This document shows, piece after piece, positions 25,195-32,567 of a stretch of DNA of 64,000 nt. The stretch covers positions 3,472,001 through 3,536,000 of the forward strand of contig NZ_CP016210.1 of the NCBI RefSeq assembly GCF_001682385.1. Direction: 5' to 3'. The notes beneath the pieces were generated by a model. The model did no database searches, had not been told where the DNA came from, and saw only the letters and a program-made list of their open reading frames with translations. Position 1 is the stretch's first letter. The number at the start of each line of letters is the position of its first letter. Source of the DNA: Azoarcus olearius (GTDB taxonomy: Bacteria > Pseudomonadota > Gammaproteobacteria > Burkholderiales > Rhodocyclaceae). A program made the position numbers and the translations under genes.

Positions 25195-27129
25195 TCAGGC
25201 TTCCACGATCATCCGCGCGCGCATCTCGAGGTGCAGCGCGTGGCAGAAGTGGGTGCAGTAGCACCAGTACACCCCGAGCTTGTCGGCCTTGAAGGTGACG
25301 GACTTGGTTTCCTGCGGATTGACGATGAAATTGACGTTGTACTTCGGGATCGCGAAGCCGTGCGTCAGGTCCTCGACCTTGTCGAGGTTGGTGAGGATGA
25401 TGGTGACCTCGTCGCCGAGCTTGACCTTGAACTCGCGCGGGTCGAAGGCCGGCGCCAGCGAGGCGATCTTGACCGTGACCTTCTTGCCGTCGCGGAACAC
25501 CCCCGCTTCCTTCTGATCCTTCACCGCGAGCGGGAACTCCGCCATGTCGTAGATCTGCTTCGGGCGCAGCAATTCGCGCTTGAAGATGATGAAGTCGTGC
25601 GGCTCGGGGCGCACCGGGTGATCGGCCACCAGCTTCATCTTCTCGCCGGAGATGTCGACCAGTTGCTCGGTCTCGGCGTGCAGCGGGCCAACCGGCAGGA
25701 AGCGGTCCTTGGAGAACTTGCAACCCACCGCCAGCCACTTGCCGTCCGCAAACATGGTTTCGGACTGCGAGGCGTTGATGTGGCCCGGCTGGTAGGTGAC
25801 GTCGAGCCGGTCGACCACGTAGTTGGCGGTCTTGTCGCCGGCGTGGAACTTGATCGCCGCCTCCACGTTCCACTTCACGATCTGGCTGTCGAGGAAGAGC
25901 GTGGTGTAGGCGTTGCCGCGGCCGTCGAAGGCGGTGTGCAGCGGGCCGAGGCCGAGTTCGACTTCCGCGACGATGGCCTTGTCGAGTTCGGGAAGCGTGC
26001 CGTCGAACCAGTCGAGCACCTTGGCGAGTTCGATGACGGTGCCGGTGGGCGACAGCTTGCCGGCGCAGATGAAGTACTTGCCGTCCGGGCTGGCATTCAC
26101 CCCGTGCGGGTTCTTGGGCACCGACACGTAGGCGGTGAGCGCAGTCTTGGGATCGGCATTGGCGGCACGGGTGCCATCCACCACCGGCACCTTGGAGTTG
26201 CCGTAGGTGGTGAACTTGCCCGCCTTCACCGCGGCCTCGATGCGGGCGATGTTGAAGAACAGGCAGGCGTCGCGCTCGGCCGACATCATGCCTTCGTAAT
26301 GGAAGCCGCCTTCGGTGTTGTACTGGTTGGTGGCCGCCAGCTTGCCGTCGTACGAGGTGGCGACGAGGTCGCAGTTGCCATCGATCAGCACCTGCCAGCG
26401 CACCTCCATGCTCTCCGCATCGACGCAGGAGAACAGCGTGCGGTACTTCTCCGGCGTGTCCATGTCGCGGCCGTCATTGGGCAGCGGGATATGGAATTCG
26501 GCGCCGCAGAACACGCGCGTGGTGTAGTTGATCGCCGGATCCACCGGATCGCGCTTGTCCGGGAAGATGCCGTGGAAGCCCTGCACGTTGGGCAGTTCGG
26601 TGATCTTGTCGCAGACGAAGTAGTCGAGCCGGATGCGGGCGATGCGGCTGTTGATCTTGTCGTTGATCCAGGCATAGCGGCCGTCGTAGTTGCCGTCCTT
26701 GTAGGAGGCATGGGTGTGGTGAGTGTCGCCCACCGTGTACTTCAGGCTGCCGTCGGGCTTGGTGCCCATGACGGCTTTCGATTCGTTGGTGATGCCCCAG
26801 CCCACCAGCGCGTCCGGCACAAAGCAGGGCACGCGGTGCAGCTCGCGCCCGGACGGCAGGCCGAGGACGCGGAAGTCGCCGGTGTGGCCGCCGCTCCAGA
26901 ACCCGTAGTAGGTGTCGAGTTCGCCCGGCTTGAGGTGAGGGCTGTGCCCCTCTTCCACCGCAGCGGCGGCGGGTGCGGCGACCGTAGCAGCCTTGTTGCC
27001 CTGGTTGCAGGCGGACAGGCCGACGCTCATCGAGGCGCCGGCCAGCCCGGCAACCGCCGCGGTATTCAGGAACCTGCGACGGCTCGGATCCGGCTGGGCT
27101 TCCGGCGCCAGGTCTTGTTCTCGGCTCAT
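25195..27129 (-). CDS. nosZ: Nitrous oxide reductase (clade I, Tat-exported)
   Basis: A 644-residue precursor. The Tat motif is SRRRFLNTAAVAG at about 16-28, followed by LSAC (Cys41), which looks like a lipobox. The seven-bladed beta-propeller holds the CuZ histidines (for example DTHHTHASYKDGNYDGR). The C-terminal cupredoxin domain has the CuA set C625, C629, H633 and M636 in CTHFCHALHLEM. It reduces N2O to N2 in the periplasm. The Tat signal and the nosR-DFYL neighbours place it in clade I. An Fnr-type box lies 73 bp upstream and a terminator follows. Confidence 0.98.
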   Translation of the reverse strand: MSREQDLAPEAQPDPSRRRFLNTAAVAGLAGASMSVGLSACNQGNKAATVAAPAAAAVEEGHSPHLKPGELDTYYGFWSGGHTGDFRVLGLPSGRELHRVPCFVPDALVGWGITNESKAVMGTKPDGSLKYTVGDTHHTHASYKDGNYDGRYAWINDKINSRIARIRLDYFVCDKITELPNVQGFHGIFPDKRDPVDPAINYTTRVFCGAEFHIPLPNDGRDMDTPEKYRTLFSCVDAESMEVRWQVLIDGNCDLVATSYDGKLAATNQYNTEGGFHYEGMMSAERDACLFFNIARIEAAVKAGKFTTYGNSKVPVVDGTRAANADPKTALTAYVSVPKNPHGVNASPDGKYFICAGKLSPTGTVIELAKVLDWFDGTLPELDKAIVAEVELGLGPLHTAFDGRGNAYTTLFLDSQIVKWNVEAAIKFHAGDKTANYVVDRLDVTYQPGHINASQSETMFADGKWLAVGCKFSKDRFLPVGPLHAETEQLVDISGEKMKLVADHPVRPEPHDFIIFKRELLRPKQIYDMAEFPLAVKDQKEAGVFRDGKKVTVKIASLAPAFDPREFKVKLGDEVTIILTNLDKVEDLTHGFAIPKYNVNFIVNPQETKSVTFKADKLGVYWCYCTHFCHALHLEMRARMIVEA

Positions 27130-27202
27130 GTTTCGTGACTCCGTTCTAAAGGGATGACCTCAGTGACGGAGCCATTCTCGGAGCCCGGGGCGGGGTGAAT
27201 CC

Positions 27203-27216
27203 TTGATTCAGCGCAA
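27203..27216. promoter_or_regulatory. Fnr/Dnr-type box TTGATTCAGCGCAA upstream of nosZ
   Basis: A TTGAT-N4-CGCAA motif. On the minus strand it reads TTGCGCTGAATCAA, with the ATCAA half perfect. It lies 73 bp before the nosZ start, suited to activation by Fnr or Dnr. Confidence 0.75.
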
Positions 27217-27245
27217 AAACCGGAATCCGCTGCAGGGCGGAATGA

Positions 27246-27272
27246 AAAAGGCGACCGCGCGGGTCGCCTTTT
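27246..27272. terminator. Rho-independent terminator upstream of nosZ (bidirectional shape)
   Basis: AAAAGGCGACC and GGTCGCCTTTT pair around a short GC loop, with A and T runs on both sides. It lies 40 bp after the stop of the small secreted protein gene on the minus strand and insulates nosZ from it. Confidence 0.8.
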
Positions 27273-27311
27273 CGTGGCCGGGGCCGGTCGGCCGCGGTGA
27301 CGTCGTCGTGC

Positions 27312-27587
27312 TTACTGGCGTGCGACGTTGGTCGGCGCCATGATCGCGGCGTCGGCAGCGGGGCTGCCCAGGCTCGGGCGGAACTCGGCGCGGGGGCCGT
27401 GATTGACCGGCACCACCTTCTGCTCGCCGGCCTCGGCTGCAGCCGTAGCCGTGGCCGGCGCCGCAGTCTGCGCCTTGCGTTCGGCACGCGCGCGCTCGAT
27501 CGCCGCCCAATCGGGACCGGCAAAGGCGGAGGCAGCAGCAAGGCTGAGGACGATGGCCGTCAGGCCGGAAAGCATCTTGGAAAACAT
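27312..27587 (-). CDS. Small secreted protein upstream of nosZ, unknown
   Basis: A 91-residue protein with a clear Sec signal peptide (FSKMLSGLTAIVLSLAAASA, then FAG). The mature part of about 68 residues is Ala-rich and charged (IERARAERKAQ, EQKVVPVNHGPRAEFRPSLG). No family is recognised. AGAAGAG lies before the ATG at 27587. It has its own terminator before nosZ, and its promoter is not evident. A periplasmic role is likely; a link to N2O reduction is only positional. Confidence 0.7.
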   Translation of the reverse strand: MFSKMLSGLTAIVLSLAAASAFAGPDWAAIERARAERKAQTAAPATATAAAEAGEQKVVPVNHGPRAEFRPSLGSPAADAAIMAPTNVARQ

Positions 27588-27862
27588 GGGCAGCTCTTCT
27601 AGTGAATGGTGATCAGGCGGAATGACTGCGGACGCTTTCCGTTGCGCACACTGGGGCGTGTCGCGGGAGGCGCGTCCGACGCCCGGGAATCGCAAGTTAT
27701 ATGCCCGACCGAATAATCATTATTCACAGCACGATCTCGCCGTAGAACGGCGCTTTGTGTTAGCCATGCGCACGCGCGCGCTGTGCCATTCGCTACAACC
27801 ACACCGTCAATGTGGTCTTTATGCCGAAGCTTTCCCGACCATAGACACAGCAAGCAGCCATG
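27588..27862. other. Non-coding stretch between small secreted gene and tRNA-Ser
   Basis: No credible gene is seen. The sequence is less GC-rich than its surroundings (for example AATAATCATTATT near 27711), so it may hold the promoter of the small secreted protein. The only long open frame here, on the plus strand, continues into the tRNA gene and is discarded. Confidence 0.5.
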
Positions 27863-27890
27863 AAAAAAGCGCCCCGGGAGGCGCTTTTTT
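27863..27890 (-). terminator. Rho-independent terminator of tRNA-Ser
   Basis: AAAAAAGCGCC and GGCGCTTTTTT form a stem around CCGGGA, 9 bp downstream of the tRNA 3' end on the minus strand. Confidence 0.88.
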
Positions 27891-27898
27891 GTGTTGCT

Positions 27899-27992
27899 TG
27901 GCGGAGACGGAGGGATTCGAACCCTCGATGCGAGTTTTAGCCCGCATGCTCCCTTAGCAGGGGAGTGCCTTCGACCTCTCGGCCACGTCTCC
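27899..27992 (-). tRNA. tRNA-Ser (anticodon GCU)
   Basis: On the minus strand the acceptor stem GGAGACG / CGTCTCC closes the molecule. The anticodon loop CTGCTAA lies in CTCCC...GGGAG and gives GCU, reading AGC/AGU. A long variable arm (GCATGCGGGC...ACTCGCATC region) is typical of tRNA-Ser, and the T-loop is GGGTTCGAATCCC. The CCA end is encoded (27899-27901). A good promoter lies upstream at 28007-28035, and a terminator follows. Confidence 0.97.
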
Positions 27993-28006
27993 AACACGAA
28001 GGCGGC

Positions 28007-28035
28007 ACTATATAGATTCCGCCATCCATGGTCAA
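28007..28035 (-). promoter_or_regulatory. Sigma-70 promoter of tRNA-Ser
   Basis: On the minus strand TTGACC (28035-28030) and TATAGT (28012-28007) are 17 nt apart, close to consensus. Transcription would begin near 28000, about 8 nt before the tRNA. Confidence 0.75.
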
Positions 28036-28040
28036 TTTAA

Positions 28041-28061
28041 GCTTGCGCGCGATGCGCAAGC
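28041..28061 (-). terminator. Stem-loop after lysC
   Basis: GCTTGCGC and GCGCAAGC pair around GCGAT, directly after the lysC stop on the minus strand, followed by TTAAATT. The T-run is weak, so termination efficiency is uncertain. Confidence 0.6.
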
Positions 28062-28065
28062 GTCA

Positions 28066-29292
28066 TCAGACGGGCTGGTCGAGGCCGAATGCCTTGTGCA
28101 GCACGCGCACGGCCAGTTCCAGATACTTCTCGTCGATCGCGACGGAAATCTTGATTTCGGAGGTCGAGATCATCTGGATGTTGATGCCCTCTTCGGCCAG
28201 CGTGCGGAACATCTTGGACGCCACGCCCGGATGCGAACGCATGCCGACGCCAACGATGGAGACCTTGCACATGGTCTTGTCGCCTTCGATCGCGCGCGCG
28301 CCGATATGCGTCTTGACCCCTTCCAGGATCGCGACCGCCTTTTCCAGGTCGCCGCGCGCGAGCGTGAACGAGAAGTCGGTGGTGCCATCGTGGCCGACGT
28401 TCTGGATGATCATGTCGACGTCGAGGTTGGCGTCGGCGACCGGGCCGAGGATCTGGTAGGCGATGCCGGGCTTGTCGGGCACGCCGAGCACGGTGACCTT
28501 GGCTTCGTCGCGGTTGAAGGCGATGCCGGAGATGACGGGCTGTTCCATGTTCTTGTCTTCCTCAACGGTGATGAGCGTGCCTTGGCCTCCTTCCTGGAAG
28601 CTCGACAGCACGCGCAGCTTGACCTTGTACTTGCCGGCGAACTCGACCGAGCGGATCTGCAGCACCTTCGAACCGAGGCTGGCCATTTCCAGCATTTCCT
28701 CGAACGTGATGGTGTCGAGCTTGCGGGCTTCGGGGACGATGCGCGGATCGGTGGTGTAGACCCCGTCGACGTCGGTGTAGATCTGGCACTCGTCCGCCTT
28801 GAGTGCGGCGGCGAGGGCGACGCCGGTGGTGTCGGAGCCGCCACGGCCCAGCGTGGTGATGTTGCCGTGTTCGTCCACGCCCTGGAAACCGGCCACGACG
28901 ACCACCGCGCCGGCGTCGAGGTCCTTGCGGATCGGCGCTTCGTCGATGTTCAGGATGCGCGCCTTGGTGTGCGCGCTGTCGGTCAGGATCTTCACCTGAG
29001 CGCCGGTGTAGCTTTTCGCCGGCACGCCGATGTCCTGCAGCGCCATGCACAGCAGACCGATCGTGACCTGCTCGCCGGTGGACACGACCACGTCGAGTTC
29101 GCGCGGATCGGGCTTCGCCGCAACATCCTTGGCCAGTGCGATCAGGCGGTTTGTTTCACCGCTCATCGCCGATACCACGACGACCACCTGGTGGCCCTCC
29201 GCGCGGAACTTCGCCACCTTGCTGGCGACGTTCTTGATGCGCTCAGGGCTGCCGACCGAGGTGCCGCCATACTTCTGAACTATCAGTGCCAT
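28066..29292 (-). CDS. lysC: Aspartate kinase
   Basis: A 408-residue protein starting MALIVQKYGGTSVGSPERI, the aspartokinase signature (KYGGTSV). FKxRxG-type catalytic segments follow, then two ACT domains at about 265-335 and 345-405 (VLGVPDKPGIAYQILGPVAD; IVGVGMRSHPGVASKMFRTL). It phosphorylates aspartate for lysine, threonine and methionine synthesis and is feedback-inhibited through the ACT domains. I choose the start at 29292 because the five upstream codons are not conserved-looking. Confidence 0.97.
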   Translation of the reverse strand: MALIVQKYGGTSVGSPERIKNVASKVAKFRAEGHQVVVVVSAMSGETNRLIALAKDVAAKPDPRELDVVVSTGEQVTIGLLCMALQDIGVPAKSYTGAQVKILTDSAHTKARILNIDEAPIRKDLDAGAVVVVAGFQGVDEHGNITTLGRGGSDTTGVALAAALKADECQIYTDVDGVYTTDPRIVPEARKLDTITFEEMLEMASLGSKVLQIRSVEFAGKYKVKLRVLSSFQEGGQGTLITVEEDKNMEQPVISGIAFNRDEAKVTVLGVPDKPGIAYQILGPVADANLDVDMIIQNVGHDGTTDFSFTLARGDLEKAVAILEGVKTHIGARAIEGDKTMCKVSIVGVGMRSHPGVASKMFRTLAEEGINIQMISTSEIKISVAIDEKYLELAVRVLHKAFGLDQPV

Positions 29293-29423
29293 CGTCGTAT
29301 CCAAGTGCTTGTGGATAAAGGGCTGGGATTCTAGCGAAAGCAGCCGGTTTTTGCAGGACTACCGCACGGCGTCCACGATGTGAAAAGTTTGGCGGCATCG
29401 AAACAATCGCACAAATATCGCCG

Positions 29424-29453
29424 TTGTATGTAGAGCGAATAGTGATCTATACT
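29424..29453 (+). promoter_or_regulatory. Possible sigma-70 promoter of the XRE gene
   Basis: TTGTAT (29424-29429) and TATACT (29448-29453) are spaced by 18 nt in an AT-richer patch, upstream of the palindrome and the XRE gene. Confidence 0.55.
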
Positions 29454-29461
29454 TTGTCCAT

Positions 29462-29481
29462 CCTACAACTTAAGTCGTAGG
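29462..29481. promoter_or_regulatory. 20-bp near-perfect palindrome, probable operator
   Basis: CCTACAACTTAAGTCGTAGG is a palindrome with one mismatched pair. It lies 9 bp after the likely -10 box and 75 bp before the XRE start, where a repressor would block transcription. Autoregulation by the XRE protein is the simplest idea. Confidence 0.6.
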
Positions 29482-29556
29482 TATGCCATCAAGCAGGCGC
29501 TGCAGACTGCATATGGATTGCGACTGCCGCACACTTGCCCAACACAGGACGAAATC

Positions 29557-29853
29557 ATGAAAAACTCGGAAAACTTCGACGTTCGAGAGATCCGCCGCAA
29601 GCTCGGCATGAACCAGTCGCAGTTCTGGTCCAAGATCGGCGTGACCCAGAGCGGCGGCTCCCGCTATGAAAGCGGGCGTAACATTCCGCGCCCCGTCCAG
29701 GCCCTGCTGCGCCTGGTCCACATCGAGCAGATCGACATCAACAAGGTCAAGAAGGACGACGTGGAAGTGGCGGAATACCTGAAGGCCACCAACCCCGACC
29801 TCTACAAGAGCCTGAAGAAGGAAGCGAAGGCCAAGCGCAAGGAACGCCCCTGA
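29557..29853 (+). CDS. Small XRE-family helix-turn-helix protein
   Basis: A 98-residue protein starting MKNSENFDVREIRRKLGMNQ. The Cro/CI-type HTH covers about residues 8-60 (LGMNQSQFWSKIGVTQSGGS, RYESGRNIPRPVQALLRLVH), and the C-terminus is lysine-rich (KSLKKEAKAKRKERP). The target is unknown. It has its own promoter-like region with a palindrome, and no partner toxin or phage genes are next to it. Its upstream region has more A+T than the surroundings. Confidence 0.85.
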   Translation: MKNSENFDVREIRRKLGMNQSQFWSKIGVTQSGGSRYESGRNIPRPVQALLRLVHIEQIDINKVKKDDVEVAEYLKATNPDLYKSLKKEAKAKRKERP

Positions 29854-29874
29854 CGCGCCGCGGCTGCTGCGGCG

Positions 29875-30762
29875 TCAGGGGCTGACGCGCACCGTCAGAC
29901 CCGCGCGCCGCAGCCGCTCGCCTATCGTTTCCAGTTCTTCCGCCGTGAGCGGCGACAAGTGGCCGGCCTCCTGCTGCATCGAGGGCCGGGCGATGCCGTA
30001 GAGCAGAACGCCCTGCAGCCTGTCGATACCCGCCGCGGACAGCAGCGCAAGGTATGAGGCGAGAGCCGCCTCGTCTGGTGCCTGGCCATCCCAGCGGAAC
30101 ATGCAGGTCTGGACCCAGGTGGGACAGCACGTCGCGCTCGCCGCAAGGTGCTTCGCGATACTCGCGGGTTCCAGGCGAACGCCGTTGATCCGTTCGATCG
30201 CCTCCGGCGTTCCGGCGTCAACCTTGAACCACACTTCACCGCCTGCTGCGGCCAGCATGCGCAGCCCGTGCTGGACACGCGCCTGTCCCGCGAGGCTTCC
30301 GTTCGTGATCAAACGAAGCGGCACCGGCGCGCCCGGCGCCCGGCCACCTGAGCCGAGGCCGAATTCGTCGCGCAAACGCGCCACCAGCGCGACCGCTTCC
30401 GGGAATTCATCCGCACTGGTCGGCTCGCCATTGCCGGAAAACGCGATGTCGCGGATCACCCGCATTTCGGCCGGCACGTGCCGGACCATCCAGTCACCCT
30501 CCACCAGCGCCGCGAGAAAGCCGCGCAGTTCCGCCTCGAGCACCGCCAGGTCGATGGCCGGCGCCTTGCCTCGCGTCAGGCCCGGCACCTGACAATAGGC
30601 GCAATGCCAGTTGCAGGCATTGTTGGGATTCAGGTTGATCCCGACCGACACACCACCAGCGCGACGCGACAGGACGGGATAGACATAGGTCAGCCCCGCC
30701 AGGTCACGGTCATGATTGCGGGTCGTTAAGCTGCGAATGAGCGGCTGGGCGTTGGAATCCAT
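29875..30762 (-). CDS. Radical SAM protein of unknown substrate
   Basis: A 295-residue protein from MDSNAQPLIRSLTTRNHDRD. The radical SAM cluster motif CNWHCAYC gives C50, C54 and C57. SAM-binding follows in IAFSGNGEPTSADEFPEAV (GGE-type) and LRLITNGSLAG. No C-terminal SPASM or other auxiliary cluster is obvious; the CC in TCCPTWVQTCMFRW could be part of one. It is divergent from queD (87 bp), which invites a link to deazapurine chemistry, but the protein is not a standard QueE. The substrate is unknown. Confidence 0.85.
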   Translation of the reverse strand: MDSNAQPLIRSLTTRNHDRDLAGLTYVYPVLSRRAGGVSVGINLNPNNACNWHCAYCQVPGLTRGKAPAIDLAVLEAELRGFLAALVEGDWMVRHVPAEMRVIRDIAFSGNGEPTSADEFPEAVALVARLRDEFGLGSGGRAPGAPVPLRLITNGSLAGQARVQHGLRMLAAAGGEVWFKVDAGTPEAIERINGVRLEPASIAKHLAASATCCPTWVQTCMFRWDGQAPDEAALASYLALLSAAGIDRLQGVLLYGIARPSMQQEAGHLSPLTAEELETIGERLRRAGLTVRVSP

Positions 30763-30848
30763 CGTGACATCAGGGACTTGGAGGAAATGGCGGCGGAACG
30801 CGGACAGCGCGGTGTTATACTCGCCGCCCGTCATGACGAGGCAGCATC

Positions 30849-31304
30849 ATGCGCATCACCCGTCGGCTGGAATTCGACGCCGGCCATCGCATTCCGGATC
30901 ACGCGAGCCAGTGCCGGCACTTGCACGGCCACCGTTACGCCATCGAGGTCACGCTGTCGGGTGAGATCATCGACGCCGCGGGCCAGCCGGTCAATGGCAT
31001 GGTGATGGACTTCGGCGAAGTGAAGCGGCTGGCGGCCGAGCACATCGTCAGCGTGTGGGACCACGCTTTCCTGGTCTACCGCGGCGACACCCAGGTTGCG
31101 GACTTTCTTGCCTCGATGCCGGGCCACAAGACGGTGGTGCTCGACGTGGTGCCGACCGCCGAAAACCTCGCCGCACTCGCCTTCCGCATCCTCGATCCGG
31201 TGTATGCCGACAGCTACGGCAACCAGCTGCGGCTGGAGCGGATTCGACTGTACGAAACGCCCAACTGCTGGGCCGACGCAATCCGCAGCGAACTGCCCGA
31301 CTGA
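30849..31304 (+). CDS. queD: 6-carboxy-5,6,7,8-tetrahydropterin synthase
   Basis: A 151-residue protein of the PTPS/QueD family. Zinc ligands are H13, H26 and H28 (HRIPDHASQCRHLHGHRY), and the catalytic Cys is C22. The downstream signature is MDFGEVKRLAAEHIVSVWDH, and the glutamate near the end is in RLYETPNCWAD. It converts dihydroneopterin triphosphate to 6-carboxytetrahydropterin in queuosine synthesis. No other que genes are in the window. A TATACT lies at 30816-30821, but a good -35 is not seen. Confidence 0.95.
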   Translation: MRITRRLEFDAGHRIPDHASQCRHLHGHRYAIEVTLSGEIIDAAGQPVNGMVMDFGEVKRLAAEHIVSVWDHAFLVYRGDTQVADFLASMPGHKTVVLDVVPTAENLAALAFRILDPVYADSYGNQLRLERIRLYETPNCWADAIRSELPD

Positions 31305-31359
31305 AAACGGAGCGACGGAGGGAGGCTGATGCCTCCCCACGACGCCCCGTCGATCCGGC

Positions 31360-32529
31360 TCAAACCGCGTAGCGCCGCAGCCGCAACGAGAAGTCCTGCA
31401 GTTGCTGGATGCCGCTTTGTTCGGCGCGCGCGATCCAGTCGTGCAGTTGCCCCAGCAGCTGTTCGCGCGTGGCGTTCGAGCGCGCCCACAGCGCAGCCAG
31501 TTCCTCGCGCATCGCTACCACGGTGGACAAGGCCTTGCTGTCCTTCAGCATGATCTCCAGCTGCTGCTTCTCACCCGCTTCGAGATGGCGCTCCTCGCCC
31601 GACAGCACCCAACGGCGGAAGGCCTTGGCGTCGAACTTGCTGCCGTGCGTCAGCTTCAGCTTCTCGATTTCCTCGCTGCAGGTGTGCTTCAGGCTGGCCA
31701 CGTAGCGCGTCATCACGTCGTAGCGATGGGTGATGACGGCCTGCAGCGTGTCGAAATCGACGATGCGCTTGGCCTCGCCGAAGCGCGGTTGCGGAATCGT
31801 CTTGCGCGCCTTCGCCAGCCGCAGGATTTCCATGCTGCGGATGTACATCCAGCCGATGTCGAACTCATACCACTTCGCCGACAGCTTGGCCGAGGTGGCG
31901 AAGCTGTGGTGATTGTTGTGGAGTTCCTCCCCGCCGATCAGGATGCCCCACGGGAAGAGGTTGGTTGACGCGTCGGAGCAGTCGAAATTGCGATAGCCCC
32001 AGTAATGGCCGAGGCCGTTGACCACGCCCGCGGCCCAGAACGGAATCCACGCCATCTGCACCGCCCAGATCGTCAGACCGATCGGACCGAAGCAGATCAC
32101 GTTGATCACCAGCATCAGCGAGATGCCCACGACGTTGTGGCGATACACATTGCGCTCCAGCCAGTCGTCGGGCGTGCCGTGACCGTAGCGCTGCAGGGTT
32201 TCCTGGTTCTTCGCCTCGGCGCGGTAGAGCTCGGCGCCTTCGAGCATCACCTTCCTGATGCCGCGCGTCTGCGGGCTATGCGGGTCATCCACCGTCTCGC
32301 ATTTCGCATGATGCTTGCGGTGGATGGCCGCCCACTCCTTGGTCACCATGCCGGTGGTCAGCCACAGCCAGAAGCGGAAGAAGTGACTGGGGATGGGATG
32401 CAGTTCCAGCGCACGGTGGGCCTGGTGACGGTGCAGAAAAATGGTCACCGAGGCGATGGTGATGTGAGTCAGGACGAGGGCGACGACGATGTAGCCCCAC
32501 CACGGGAGATCGAACAACCCGGAGATCAT
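31360..32529 (-). CDS. Acyl-CoA/fatty acid desaturase
   Basis: A 389-residue membrane di-iron desaturase starting MISGLFDLPWWGYIVVALVL. The three histidine boxes are HRHQAH (33-38), HRKHH (70-74) and EELHNNHHSF. About four membrane segments are present. The C-terminal 120 residues are a charged helical extension. It is most like delta-9 acyl-CoA desaturases, which add a double bond to membrane fatty acids in an oxygen-dependent reaction. The long upstream open frame that joins it to the MscS gene is not real. Confidence 0.93.
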   Translation of the reverse strand: MISGLFDLPWWGYIVVALVLTHITIASVTIFLHRHQAHRALELHPIPSHFFRFWLWLTTGMVTKEWAAIHRKHHAKCETVDDPHSPQTRGIRKVMLEGAELYRAEAKNQETLQRYGHGTPDDWLERNVYRHNVVGISLMLVINVICFGPIGLTIWAVQMAWIPFWAAGVVNGLGHYWGYRNFDCSDASTNLFPWGILIGGEELHNNHHSFATSAKLSAKWYEFDIGWMYIRSMEILRLAKARKTIPQPRFGEAKRIVDFDTLQAVITHRYDVMTRYVASLKHTCSEEIEKLKLTHGSKFDAKAFRRWVLSGEERHLEAGEKQQLEIMLKDSKALSTVVAMREELAALWARSNATREQLLGQLHDWIARAEQSGIQQLQDFSLRLRRYAV

Positions 32530-32567
32530 GCGCTGAAATTTCCTTGCAGAAGAAAAGCTTGCCGATT

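Noticed and set aside
22862-25873. A nosR frame extended to 1003 residues
   Set aside because: The extension is out of frame with nosZ and has no protein sense; nosR begins at 25033 with a signal peptide.
25231-27138. A 635-residue plus-strand open frame opposite nosZ
   Set aside because: It is the antisense shadow of nosZ, whose Tat signal, CuZ and CuA motifs are clear on the minus strand.
27622-27957. A 111-residue plus-strand open frame
   Set aside because: It runs through the tRNA-Ser gene; its tail is the well-known false translation of a tRNA-Ser complement.
29875-30762. Calling the radical SAM gene queE
   Set aside because: Length, motif spacing and missing QueE-specific residues do not support it, despite queD being adjacent.
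30763-30848. preQ1 riboswitch upstream of queD
   Set aside because: The 87-bp gap lacks a recognisable preQ1 aptamer with its A-rich tail and pseudoknot.
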